This document shows, one piece after another, positions 15,746-24,963 of a stretch of 64,000 nt of DNA. The notes below the pieces were generated by a model. That model made no database searches, was not told the origin of the DNA, and worked only from the letters and a program-made list of their open reading frames with translations. The translations under genes were made by a program, and so were the position numbers. The stretch's first letter is position 1; each line of letters opens with the position of its first letter. The DNA comes from Amycolatopsis vancoresmycina (GTDB lineage: Bacteria > Actinomycetota > Actinomycetes > Mycobacteriales > Pseudonocardiaceae): NCBI RefSeq assembly GCF_000716785.1, contig NZ_JNYY01000006.1, forward strand, positions 62,001 to 126,000, given 5' to 3'.

Positions 15746-16232
15746 GGTGCGGGCGGCCGGACCGGACGACGTGGGCGCGCTGCGCCGGTTCGGGGAGGCG
15801 CACGTCCGGGCGCACTACGCCCCGCTGATCGGCGCGGCCGCGGCGGACTCGCAGGTCCGCGACTGGTGGAATGAGACCCACCTCGCCGCAGCCGTGGCTG
15901 GCGGCTTGGTGGTCGTCGCCGAGGACGGCGAACTCGTGGGCGTCGGGCAACGCGGCCGCAACGGCCCGGAGCACGTGGTCTACAAGCTTTACGTGCACCC
16001 CGGGCAGCGCGGCCGCGGGCTCGGCCCGCGGCTGCTCGACGCCCTGATCGCGCAGCTGCCAGCCGCCACCGGACGGCTGTACATCGAGCACTTCGCGGCC
16101 AACGAACGCGCCGGCGCCTTCTACGAGCGCGAAGGCTTCACCGTCGAGCGGATCGAGCCGAGCACCACCGGCGACCCCGCGCTCGCTGTCGTCTGGCGCG
16201 CCAAGACGCTCGTGAGTGGTAAGGCGAGTTAG
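15738..16232 (+). CDS. GNAT-family N-acetyltransferase
   Basis: This 164-residue acetyltransferase has the acetyl-CoA loop YVHPGQRGRGLGPRLLDAL (about 84-102) and a FYEREGF tail motif typical of small-molecule or protein N-acetyltransferases. GTG 15738 overlaps the exporter permease stop, so it may modify the exported compound or simply share the transcript. Its last residues (LVSGKAS) and stop codon are encoded by the left arm of a dispersed palindrome, so the natural C-terminus has been altered or fixed by that element. Confidence 0.88.
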   Translation: MAEVRAAGPDDVGALRRFGEAHVRAHYAPLIGAAAADSQVRDWWNETHLAAAVAGGLVVVAEDGELVGVGQRGRNGPEHVVYKLYVHPGQRGRGLGPRLLDALIAQLPAATGRLYIEHFAANERAGAFYEREGFTVERIEPSTTGDPALAVVWRAKTLVSGKAS

Positions 16233-16254
16233 AACTCGCCTTACCACTCACGAC
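16209..16254. repeat. 46-bp palindrome, family A copy 2 (spans two stop codons)
   Basis: The arms 16209-16230 and 16233-16254 are complementary at 21 of 22 positions around AG. The left arm encodes the last codons and TAG stop of the GNAT gene; the right arm contains the TGA stop of the convergent photolyase. The inner arm reads GGCGAG/CTCGCC where the other copies read GGCGTG or GACGGG, so part of the variation is compensated. It probably acts as a bidirectional terminator. Confidence 0.95.
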
Positions 16255-17594
16255 GTGATTTTCCCGTACCGCTCCAGGGAAACCTGCCGCTCGTGGGCGT
16301 GGTCGACCATCGGCTCCGGGTACTCCCCAGGCCGCTCCTTCAGCTTGTGGACCGCCTTCCCCGCCACCGACCGCAGCTCAGGCACGTACTTGCGCACGTA
16401 ATCGCCGTTGGGGTCGAACTTCTCCCCCTGGGTCGTCGGGTTGAAGATGCGGAAGTACGGCGCCGCGTCGGTGCCGCAGCCCGCCACCCACTGCCAGTTC
16501 AGCTGGTTCGATGCCAGGTCGCCGTCCACCAGGTGCTTCATGAAGTGGCGGGCGCCCAGCCACCACGGCAGGTGCAGGTCCTTCACCAGGAAGCTCGCGA
16601 CCACCATCCGCACCCGGTTGTGCATCCAGCCCTCGGCCAGCAGCTGCCGCATCCCGGCGTCCACCATCGGGTAGCCGGTCCGGCCCTCGCACCACCGCGA
16701 AAACGCCTCGCTGTCGTCGTCGTGCTTCATGCCGTCAAACCGCTTGTCGTAGTTCTTGCGCGCCGTTTCCGGGCGGTGCCACAGGACGTCCGCGTGGAAC
16801 TCGCGCCAGCAGATCTCGCTGCGCAACGACTTCGCGCCCACCCGCTCGTCGCCGGAAAGATCCGCCAGGATCGTCCGGGGGTGGATGTTCCCCCAGCGCA
16901 GGTACGGCGAAAGGCGCGTGGTCCCTTCGCGGTCCGGCCGGTCGCGGTCGGCGTCGTACGTCTCGATCGGACCGTCCAGGAAGTCGTGCCAGACCGTCAA
17001 GGCCGCCTGCTCGCCCGGCTCGGGCAGGGTCGCGGACACCTTGGGCGGCTTCGGGATCTTCAGCGACTTCGGCGGCTCGACCCAGTCCACAAGGGACGGT
17101 CCGGTGTCCGCGGGCGAGTGCCAGCCGCGGGCGGTCCAGGCGCGGAAGAACGGCGTGAAGACGCGGTACGGCTCGCCGTCGGGTTTGGTGACGCTCCCCG
17201 GCGTCACCGCGTACGACGAGCCCGTCTCGACCCAGTCGATGTTGTGCTCCGCCAACGCCTTCGCCACCGACGCGTCCCGGCGGCGGCCGTAGGGTCCGGT
17301 GTCGGCGCTGACGTGCACCGCCGCGGCGCCGATCTTCTTCGCCGCCTTCACGACCTCGGCCGCCGGGTCGCCGCGGACCAGCATGAGACGGCCGCCGAGC
17401 TGCTCGTTCAGCTTCTCCAGGCAGCCGTACATGAACGCCTCGCGCGGAGCCCCGCCGGGCTTGAGCAGCGCTTCGTCGAGGACGTACAGCGCGAGAACGT
17501 GCTTGCTGTGCTTCGACGCCTCGAGCAGGGCGGCGTGGTCACCCAGCCGCAGGTCACGGCGGAACCACAGGACGACGGGTGCTTCACGAGTCAC
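16248..17594 (-). CDS. phr: Deoxyribodipyrimidine photolyase
   Basis: This 448-residue light-driven enzyme repairs cyclobutane pyrimidine dimers. The N-terminal Rossmann-like domain starts VVLWFRRDLRLGDHAAL (antenna-binding half). The C-terminal FAD domain shows LSPYLRWGNIHPRTI, WREFHADVLWHRPE, the WCEGRTGYPMVDAGMRQL signature and NQLNWQWVAGCGTDAAPYFR with the conserved Trp region. Length fits class I CPD photolyases. GTG 17594 is the start. It lies downstream of gltA but is separated by a strong terminator, so it has its own promoter. Its stop lies in a family A palindrome. Confidence 0.94.
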   Translation of the reverse strand: MTREAPVVLWFRRDLRLGDHAALLEASKHSKHVLALYVLDEALLKPGGAPREAFMYGCLEKLNEQLGGRLMLVRGDPAAEVVKAAKKIGAAAVHVSADTGPYGRRRDASVAKALAEHNIDWVETGSSYAVTPGSVTKPDGEPYRVFTPFFRAWTARGWHSPADTGPSLVDWVEPPKSLKIPKPPKVSATLPEPGEQAALTVWHDFLDGPIETYDADRDRPDREGTTRLSPYLRWGNIHPRTILADLSGDERVGAKSLRSEICWREFHADVLWHRPETARKNYDKRFDGMKHDDDSEAFSRWCEGRTGYPMVDAGMRQLLAEGWMHNRVRMVVASFLVKDLHLPWWLGARHFMKHLVDGDLASNQLNWQWVAGCGTDAAPYFRIFNPTTQGEKFDPNGDYVRKYVPELRSVAGKAVHKLKERPGEYPEPMVDHAHERQVSLERYGKITS

Positions 17595-17607
17595 GACGCC
17601 AAACGAT

Positions 17608-17643
17608 AAGCGCCCCGCCGTGCGGGTGCACGGCGGGGCGCTT
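17608..17643 (-). terminator. Strong terminator downstream of gltA
   Basis: A 16-bp perfect stem (AAGCGCCCCGCCGTGC 17608-17623 and its complement 17628-17643) with a 4-nt loop; on the minus strand it is followed by a T-containing stretch. It lies 14 bp past the gltA stop. Confidence 0.88.
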
Positions 17644-17657
17644 GCCGGGGTGAGCGG

Positions 17658-18971
<1,314 letters not shown>

Positions 18972-19169
18972 GCAAGTCCCTCTCACGTTCGGGCACGGGC
19001 CGGCGGCGCCTGTACGTTTCACAGGTAGCCACGTGTTCACGCGAGGAAACACTGGCGCCTCGCTGCACACCGCCCCGCTGGGGTATGAAGAATGCCCCAC
19101 CACGCTAGTCGAGAAACCCGCCTTCGCGCAGCGGTGGCGTTGCTCCTGGGGCCCCCTTTGGGACCAGGT

Positions 19170-20111
19170 TCACACGGTGGACGCCAGATCGGCCGCGGTC
19201 GGCGGCTCGGCGCCGCTGCGGGACACCGTGATGGACGCCGCTTTTGCCGCGTACGCGAGGGCCTCGCGCCACGCGTCCGCGTCGAGGGAGGCCAGGTCGG
19301 CGGCCTCGTGGGTGTGCAGCCACGCCAGCAGCGCCCCCTGAACGGTGTCGCCCGCGCCGATCGTGTCCACGACGGTGACTTTTCGCGACGGCACGTGGGC
19401 CAGCTCACCTGCGGCGGTGATCACCGAGAGCCCGTCGGCGCCCCGGGTGAGCACCACGGCGTCCACACCGGACTCGACCCACGTCTTCGCCGCGGCGACC
19501 GGATCGGCGCCGCCGGTGAGCCACGCGGCGTCGTCGTCGGAGATCTTGAGCAGCCGGACGTCCGGCAGCCAGGACGCGAACCGCGCCCGGTAGGCGGCCG
19601 GGTCGGTGATGAGCGCCTCGCGGATGTTCGGGTCGAGCGCGGTCAGGACGCCGCGGGCCGCCTCGCGCCGCAGCATCGCCTCGTAGGCGGAGGCGCCGGG
19701 CTCGAGGACCATGCCGAGCGTGCCGAGTGAGAGCGCGGTCACATTTTCCGGCAGCGGGCCCGGGTCCGCGACGAGCCGGTCGGCGGTGCCCTCGACGTAG
19801 AACGTGTAGCGCGCGGCGCCCTTCGCGTCGAGCGCCACGACGGCGAGCGTCGTCGGTTCGTCGCCGCGCTGCAGCAGCGATGTGTCGACGGCGGACGCGT
19901 GCAGCCGCTCGACCATCGCGTCGCCGAAGCGGTCGGTGGACACCCGCGAAAGGAACGCGGCCGGCACGCCGAGGCGGCCGGCGGCCAGCGCCACGTTGTA
20001 CGGGCCGCCGCCGAGGCGGGGCAGCAGCGCGCGCAGCCCGCCGTCCACAGTGGAATCCAGGGGGTCGCCGGGAACCAGGTCGACCAGAGCTTCTCCGCCT
20101 ACGACGATCAC
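19170..20111 (-). CDS. PfkB-family carbohydrate kinase (fructokinase-like)
   Basis: This 313-residue ribokinase-fold sugar kinase has the N-terminal GGEALVDLVPGD, the first PfkB signature (GGGPYNVALAAGRLG, about 34-48) and the second, VDTIGAGDTVQGALLAWL, containing the anion hole and catalytic Asp. Resemblance to fructokinases is good but substrate residues cannot be verified. GTG 20111 is the start. TAAACT (minus strand, 20123-20118) ends 6 nt before it, so the mRNA may be leaderless. It lies between citrate synthase and a TetR gene, with no sugar transporter nearby. Confidence 0.88.
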   Translation of the reverse strand: MIVVGGEALVDLVPGDPLDSTVDGGLRALLPRLGGGPYNVALAAGRLGVPAAFLSRVSTDRFGDAMVERLHASAVDTSLLQRGDEPTTLAVVALDAKGAARYTFYVEGTADRLVADPGPLPENVTALSLGTLGMVLEPGASAYEAMLRREAARGVLTALDPNIREALITDPAAYRARFASWLPDVRLLKISDDDAAWLTGGADPVAAAKTWVESGVDAVVLTRGADGLSVITAAGELAHVPSRKVTVVDTIGAGDTVQGALLAWLHTHEAADLASLDADAWREALAYAAKAASITVSRSGAEPPTAADLASTV

Positions 20112-20152
20112 GCCGGCAGTTTAATTGACTCCGGCATGACAATTCCTGTCCG

Positions 20153-20734
20153 CTATTTGTCGAGACCCCCGAGCAGCAGTTCCCCCAAAGCGGTGAACGC
20201 CTCGGCGTCGGAGACGTCGGTCCGCCGTCCGAGCACCCCGGTCTGGATGCCTTCGATGATCAGCCCGGTCATCTCGGCGACCAGCCGGGCGTGGACGTCC
20301 CGGAAGACCCCGTCGGCGACGCCCTTGTCGATGAACTGCCGGAGCCGTTTCGCGGCGAACCGGCTGTTGAGCTGGTAGGCGTCGCGCGTGGGCCCGAACC
20401 CGGCGAGGTCGCGCATGAAGGCGGCGGACGCCCGGTTGAGGTGCTCCGAGACGCCGGCCAGGTACTCGGCGATGAGCTTGCGGGCGTCGTCGATGCCGCC
20501 GACGCGCTCCTCGATCCGCTCGGCGGCACCCCGGAAGAACTGGGTGACGACCTTGACGGCGAGCTGCTCCTTGCTGGGCGCGAGCGCGTAGAGCGTCGAC
20601 TTCGAGCAGCGGAGGCGGCCGGCGAGGTCGTCGAGGGTGAAGTCCGCGAAGCCTTCGGCCAGGAAGAGCGCCTCGAGGTCGGCGAGGAGGGCGCGCTGGC
20701 GAGCGGTCGGCCGGCGGCGGGGTTCGGGGCGCAT
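20153..20734 (-). CDS. TetR-family regulator divergent from acyl-CoA dehydrogenase
   Basis: This 193-residue TetR protein begins MRPEPRRRPTARQ. Its helix-turn-helix is FTLDDLAGRLRCSKSTLYAL (about 36-55), a variant with the Cys-Ser-Lys recognition helix. The C-terminal ligand domain probably senses an acyl-CoA, judged from the divergent acyl-CoA dehydrogenase. The 163-bp region between them holds clustered CAGTACTG boxes, a likely operator. ATG 20734 is used; upstream extension runs through the repeat and operator and is rejected. Confidence 0.88.
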   Translation of the reverse strand: MRPEPRRRPTARQRALLADLEALFLAEGFADFTLDDLAGRLRCSKSTLYALAPSKEQLAVKVVTQFFRGAAERIEERVGGIDDARKLIAEYLAGVSEHLNRASAAFMRDLAGFGPTRDAYQLNSRFAAKRLRQFIDKGVADGVFRDVHARLVAEMTGLIIEGIQTGVLGRRTDVSDAEAFTALGELLLGGLDK

Positions 20735-20777
20735 CGGCTCACTATCTCCTACGTCTTCCGGCCACCCCAGTCCCGTC

Positions 20778-20820
20778 GTACTGTACTCTAGGCAAGCCCA
20801 CAGTACTGTTTTCAGTACTG
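20778..20820. promoter_or_regulatory. Operator cluster CAGTACTG
   Basis: Two perfect 8-bp palindromes CAGTACTG (20801-20808 and 20813-20820) are separated by TTTT, so the pair is itself an inverted repeat with 12-bp phasing. A third partial box, GTACTGTACT, lies at 20778-20787. It sits between the divergent tetR and acyl-CoA dehydrogenase genes and is AT-richer than its surroundings. Confidence 0.75.
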
Positions 20821-20831
20821 AAATACGCCGT

Positions 20832-20871
20832 GGCTTCGCCCCGGGCCGGGGGCTCTGCCACCCGGACCCCC
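20832..20871 (+). repeat. 40-bp GC-rich repeat, family B copy 1
   Basis: This 40-bp block starts GGCTTCGCCCCGGGCC and ends CACCCGGACCCCC. It matches 46781-46820 with 3 differences. It can fold into a short GGGGC/GCCCC-type hairpin and a GGGGG/CCCCC hairpin. This copy lies in the 5' leader of the acyl-CoA dehydrogenase, 27 bp before its start. Confidence 0.85.
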
Positions 20872-20897
20872 GTAAGACACGGGTTTGGAGGACAAAG

Positions 20898-22034
20898 ATG
20901 CCCGCCGAACGCCTGCTGCCCGATTCGGACGCCGAGGACCTGGTCGCCCTGGCCAGGGAAATCGCGCGCGACGAACTCGCGCCCCGCGCGACAGCGGCCG
21001 AGGAAGCCGAGCAGTTCCCCCGCGAGCAGTTCCGCCTGCTGGGCAAGTCCGGCCTGCTCGGCCTGCCGTACGCCGAGCGCTGGGGCGGAAGCGGGGTGCC
21101 GTACGAGGTCTACCTGCAGGTCCTGGAGGAGATCGCGGCGGCGTGGATGACGGTCGGCGTCGGGCTGTCCGTGCACACGATGTCCTGCTACGCGCTGTCG
21201 GAGTACGGCACCGACGAGCAGCGCGGCCAGTGGCTGCCGGACATGCTCGAAGGCTCGCTCCTGGGCGCATACGCGCTGTCGGAGACGCAGGCGGGCTCAG
21301 ACGCGGCGGCGCTCTCGACGCGCGCGCGGCTCGACGGCGCGGACTACGTCGTCAACGGCACGAAGGCCTGGATCACGCACGCGGGCGTGGCGGACTTCTA
21401 CACGACGATGGTCCGCACCGGCGACGCGGAGATCTCGACCCTGCTGGTGCCGGCCGCGACCGAGGGCCTCTCGGCGGCCCCGCGCGAACGGAAGATGGGG
21501 CTCACCGGCTCGCCGACCGCCCAGATGATCTTCGAGAACGCCCGCGTGCCCGCCGCCCGGCTGCTGGGTGCGCCCGGCGCGGGCCTGCGGATCGCGCTGG
21601 CGTCCCTGAGCTCGGGCCGGCTCGGGATCGCGGCGTGCGCGGTGGGCCTGGCGCAGGCGGCGCTGGACGAAGCGGTGGCGTACGCGAAGGGCCGGACGCA
21701 GTTCGGCCGCCCGGTCGCGGACTTCCAGGGGGTCGAGTTCCTGCTGGCCGACATGGCCGCGACGGTGGAGTCGTCCCGCGCGATGTACCTCGACGCCGCC
21801 CGTCGCCGGGACCGCGGCCTGCCGTTCCAGCGGCAGGCGTCGATCGCGAAGCTGGTGGCGACGGACGGCGCGATGAAGGTGACGACGGACGCGGTCCAGG
21901 TGCTCGGCGGGGCCGGGTACACGCGGGACTTCCCGGTCGAGCGGTACATGCGGGAGGCGAAGGTGCCGCAGATCTTCGAAGGCACCAACCAGATCCAGCG
22001 GGTCGTCATCGCACGGGAGCTGAAGAAGGCGTAA
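20898..22034 (+). CDS. Acyl-CoA dehydrogenase
   Basis: This 378-residue FAD enzyme performs alpha,beta-dehydrogenation of acyl-CoA. Signatures visible are GAYALSETQAGSDAAAL (substrate/FAD loop, about 124-140), the central beta domain, and the C-terminal helix pair with FGRPVADFQGVEFLLADM. The catalytic base is the Glu of QIFEGTNQIQR near the C-terminus. Length is typical. ATG 20898 follows TTGGAGGAC. It is divergent from a TetR regulator with a CAGTACTG operator, so induction by an acyl-CoA ligand is likely. Chain-length preference is not readable. Confidence 0.92.
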   Translation: MPAERLLPDSDAEDLVALAREIARDELAPRATAAEEAEQFPREQFRLLGKSGLLGLPYAERWGGSGVPYEVYLQVLEEIAAAWMTVGVGLSVHTMSCYALSEYGTDEQRGQWLPDMLEGSLLGAYALSETQAGSDAAALSTRARLDGADYVVNGTKAWITHAGVADFYTTMVRTGDAEISTLLVPAATEGLSAAPRERKMGLTGSPTAQMIFENARVPAARLLGAPGAGLRIALASLSSGRLGIAACAVGLAQAALDEAVAYAKGRTQFGRPVADFQGVEFLLADMAATVESSRAMYLDAARRRDRGLPFQRQASIAKLVATDGAMKVTTDAVQVLGGAGYTRDFPVERYMREAKVPQIFEGTNQIQRVVIARELKKA

Positions 22035-22079
22035 AGCTCGTTTCCCAGACGCGCATCGGTCACCCCCCTCCTGCCGCGC

Positions 22080-22111
22080 GGGTGCGGCCGGCGGCGAAGC
22101 CGGCCGCACCC
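22080..22111. terminator. Bidirectional terminator
   Basis: A 13-bp perfect inverted repeat (GGGTGCGGCCGGC 22080-22092 / 22099-22111) with a 6-nt loop lies between the convergent acyl-CoA dehydrogenase and secreted-protein genes. Confidence 0.85.
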
Positions 22112-22133
22112 GTGCACCCCTCGATCCGTTCGG

Positions 22134-23555
22134 TCAGCGGTTGTCGCCGTCCTGCGGGATGGACGCCGGCACGGACGGGCTCACCCGGGCGATGTCACCG
22201 CTCAGCACCCACGCGCGCTGGCTGGGCGCGAAGCGCGGCGAAAGCAGGCCGTCGTTGATCTCCCGGGTCACCGCGACGCGGTTGTACGCGGTCGCGGGCA
22301 GGAACAGCCGGTCGTTGGACTGGCCGCCGTCGGACGTGCCCTCCAGGTCCGCCTCGACGGCGTCGACGATGCCGTCGTGGTTGCCGTCGACCCGCGCGAC
22401 CTCGGCCGCGTAGGCGTCGAAGATCCGCTGGTCCAGCCGGTGCTCGTACGGTTCGAAGGACGCGGTCCGCAGGTACACGTCCAGCATCACCTCGTTGCCC
22501 AGCCCGCTCGGGACGAACCGGAGCCGCTTCTCCTTGTGGTCGTCGTTGTTCGGCATCGGGCGGTCCGGGTCGTCCGGGCTCGTGTTGAGCAGCCGGTCCG
22601 GGTCACGCGGGATGTTCGGGTTGTCCCCGTCGACCTGCGGCTTGTTCTTCACGCCCGCGGGGCCCGAGCCCGGCACGATCGACGACAGCGCACCGATCCG
22701 GCCCTTCTCGAACGTGCCGGGGATCCCGCCGGTGAACGGCAGCTCGTAGGTGGGCGGCACCCAGTTCGTGTACTGGTTGAGCTCCCAGTACGAGTGGATG
22801 TCGCTCTGCTGCGTGGCGTTGTAGGCGCCCAGCGACAGCTGGATCGGCACGAGGTTCGACACCTTGTCCGGCCAGTGGTCGGTCGCGGACGGCTCGTGCG
22901 GCGCCTTGCCGTCGGTCGTGAAGACCGCGCCCGGCTTGTTGTGGTAGTCCCCCATCTTCGCCAGTGCCGCGGCGTCCGCGGCGGTAATCGTCCCGAAGGC
23001 GGCGTGCCCGTCGGCGCGCAGCGCGGCGACGTCCGGCACCGTCACGTCGTGGATCATCCAGCCCTCGTACCAGCCCGACTCGTTGTTGATGACGAACAGG
23101 CCCGAGATGTCGGTGAACATGTCGACGAACGAACCGGGGTCGTTCGGATCGGTCGGCAGGCCCGGCTTGGGCTCGACGACCACCCGCAGCCCGCCCAGCG
23201 TTGGCAGGTCGTGGTTCGGCCCGGTGGCCGTCGGCGCGACGCCGTCGTTGATCCCCGGAATGGTCGTCGTGAACACGTTCGGTTGGAAGTTCTTCGTGTC
23301 CAGCAGGTAGTACTGGAATAACTGACTCGGCGACGGCGCCTCGGAAAACGCGGTCATCGGCGGAAAGGTCACCGGACGGCCGGCCAGCAGGGCGAGCCGG
23401 TCCTTCAGCGGTTGTGGCAGGAACCGGATGTCGCCCCGGTCGGTGAAGCCTCCTGCCTGCTGTGCAACGGCTTGTGCCCCACCGGACAACGCGGCGGTCG
23501 CCCCCAGTGTCAGTGCCGCGGCCACCGCGGTCGCGGCTTTGCGTTTGCTCGTCAT
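22134..23555 (-). CDS. Secreted protein of unknown function with EF-hand-like loop
   Basis: This 473-residue exported protein has a classical signal peptide (MTSKRKAATAVAAALTLG, cleavage near AQA at about 27-29). I do not recognise the family. The mature part is rich in Asn/Asp/Pro and aromatic residues. Near residue 394 it carries DGNHDGIVDAVEAD, a 12-residue loop with the D-x-N-x-D-G spacing and terminal Glu of a calcium-binding EF-hand, the only one seen. It is divergent from an ECF sigma/Rieske pair (149 bp between starts) and could be a target of that sigma factor. Probably extracellular or wall-associated. Confidence 0.8.
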   Translation of the reverse strand: MTSKRKAATAVAAALTLGATAALSGGAQAVAQQAGGFTDRGDIRFLPQPLKDRLALLAGRPVTFPPMTAFSEAPSPSQLFQYYLLDTKNFQPNVFTTTIPGINDGVAPTATGPNHDLPTLGGLRVVVEPKPGLPTDPNDPGSFVDMFTDISGLFVINNESGWYEGWMIHDVTVPDVAALRADGHAAFGTITAADAAALAKMGDYHNKPGAVFTTDGKAPHEPSATDHWPDKVSNLVPIQLSLGAYNATQQSDIHSYWELNQYTNWVPPTYELPFTGGIPGTFEKGRIGALSSIVPGSGPAGVKNKPQVDGDNPNIPRDPDRLLNTSPDDPDRPMPNNDDHKEKRLRFVPSGLGNEVMLDVYLRTASFEPYEHRLDQRIFDAYAAEVARVDGNHDGIVDAVEADLEGTSDGGQSNDRLFLPATAYNRVAVTREINDGLLSPRFAPSQRAWVLSGDIARVSPSVPASIPQDGDNR

Positions 23556-23704
23556 GATTGCTCCTCGCAGGAAACGGGCGGTCCCCGCGCTCGCCGGCCA
23601 GTGCGCGGAGGAGAAATCAAGGTGGCCCCTCGCGGAGAGATATGCACCCCGGTTACACCGCGGGGTATGGTCGGGAACATCGGAGCCACGGATATGGAGT
23701 CCCG

Positions 23705-24229
23705 ATGGAGGGGAAGCCCGAACCGGACTGGGAAACCGTTTACCGGGAGAATGTCGTCTGGGTTTACCGGCTGATGTTGAAAAAGGTGGGAAATCCCGCG
23801 GACGCCGAGGATCTCACCGGCGAGGTGTTCCTCGCGGTGCTGAAACCGTTGCGCACGAGCGCGAACACCGCGGCGATCCGCGCCTACCTGCTCGCGACGG
23901 CACGCACGGTGCTCGCCGCGCATTGGCGGCGCCTGTTCGGCCGCGAGATCACCACGATCGGCCTCGACGAATCGACGGAAATACCCGACAGCGGCCCACG
24001 GACGGCGAACGGCTCGGCCGCTCCGGCGACGGACCGGCGGGTCGCCGCGATACTCGCCGAATTGCCCGAGCGCGCACGAAAAGTCCTGCAGTTACGATTC
24101 CTGGAGTCCTACTCGCTGCAGGACGCCGCCGACGAACTGGGGGTGAGCCTGGCCAACGTCAAGGTGATCCAGCACCGGGCCCTGCGGCTCGCCGCCCAGG
24201 CCGCGGCCCGGATCGAGGAGCAGGCATGA
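23705..24229 (+). CDS. ECF-type RNA polymerase sigma factor
   Basis: This 174-residue sigma factor has region 2 (about 12-72, with the acidic NPADAEDLTGEVFLAV core) and region 4 (about 110-165: LPERARKVLQLRFLESYSLQDAADELGVSLANVKVIQHRALRL). It has no C-terminal extension, so regulation should come from a partner. Its ATGA overlap with a Rieske-domain gene puts that protein in the place normally held by an anti-sigma factor. GGAG about 9 bases upstream supports ATG 23705. Targets are unknown; the divergent secreted-protein gene is the first candidate. Confidence 0.9.
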   Translation: MEGKPEPDWETVYRENVVWVYRLMLKKVGNPADAEDLTGEVFLAVLKPLRTSANTAAIRAYLLATARTVLAAHWRRLFGREITTIGLDESTEIPDSGPRTANGSAAPATDRRVAAILAELPERARKVLQLRFLESYSLQDAADELGVSLANVKVIQHRALRLAAQAAARIEEQA

Positions 24230-24867
24230 ACGACGTCGACCGCTTCGCCGACAGCCTCCTCGGGCAGCGCACGCCGGAGCCGTTCCGGCCGGACGACGAC
24301 CAGGTCGCCCAGATGCGCGCGGCCATCGAACTGCAGGCCGCCCGGCTCGGCGCGGACGACGCGGTGCCGGACGCGGACTTCGTCGCCCGGCTCGGCGGGG
24401 AGCTGGCGGCCGAGGTGGCCCCGCGGCCGAACCGGCGGCACGTGGTCCGGACGGCCGGCATCGCCGCGGCCTCCCTCGCGGCCGGCATCGGGATCGACCG
24501 CCTGGTCCGCAGCCCGGCCACGGCACCGCCCCCGGCGGAGGCGGGCGAGTGGCGGACGGTGGCGGCGAGCGAGGACGTGCCGGAGGGCGTCCTGCGCGAG
24601 TTCGAACTGGACACGGTCACCGGCTTCGTCCAGCGGACCCCCGACGGCCTGCAAGCGGTGTCCTCGACCTGCACCCACCTGGGGTGCCGCCTGCACCTGG
24701 CGGACCCCGGCCGGCAGCTGGTCTGCCCCTGCCACGGCGCGACCTTCACGCTGACCGGGGAGGTCCTGCACTACGACCTGCCGGTGGAGATCCCGCCGCT
24801 GCCGGTGTTCCGGACCCGCGAACAGGACGGCGACATCCAGATCCACACGCCCTTCAAGCAGGGATAG
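24226..24867 (+). CDS. Tat-anchored Rieske [2Fe-2S] protein, possible redox-sensing sigma partner
   Basis: This 213-residue protein has three parts. Residues 1-68 are acidic, helical and presumably cytoplasmic. Residues 69-93 are a twin-arginine signal-anchor (NRRHVVRTAG plus a hydrophobic stretch). Residues 105-213 are an extracytoplasmic Rieske domain with cluster ligands C149/H151 (CTHLGC) and C167/H170 (CPCHGA) and disulphide cysteines C154 and C169. The full ligand set means a real cluster. QcrA subunits are longer and sit beside qcrB, which is absent here. Co-translation with an ECF sigma factor suggests a membrane redox sensor or regulated electron carrier; the anti-sigma role is inference. 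Confidence 0.87.
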   Translation: MNDVDRFADSLLGQRTPEPFRPDDDQVAQMRAAIELQAARLGADDAVPDADFVARLGGELAAEVAPRPNRRHVVRTAGIAAASLAAGIGIDRLVRSPATAPPPAEAGEWRTVAASEDVPEGVLREFELDTVTGFVQRTPDGLQAVSSTCTHLGCRLHLADPGRQLVCPCHGATFTLTGEVLHYDLPVEIPPLPVFRTREQDGDIQIHTPFKQG

Positions 24868-24963
24868 CCGATCGAGGGAGCGGTGTACCACGCTCGGTAC
24901 AGATAGCGTCACCGATGGTTGCACCTGAGCCGTGAGACAATTCCGGGGACGTGAGGAGAGGCT

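Noticed and set aside
20778..20820. KstR/FadR-type operator for the acyl-CoA dehydrogenase
   Set aside because: The CAGTACTG boxes do not match the known KstR consensus; they are better treated as an operator of the adjacent TetR.
22134..23555. Assignment of the secreted protein to DUF4331 or another named family
   Set aside because: Only the signal peptide and a calcium-type loop are recognisable; naming a family would be a guess.
24226..24867. Reading the Rieske protein as QcrA of the cytochrome bc complex
   Set aside because: It is short, has one anchor rather than the three helices of actinobacterial QcrA, and lacks qcrC/qcrB neighbours; it is instead fused operonically to a sigma factor.
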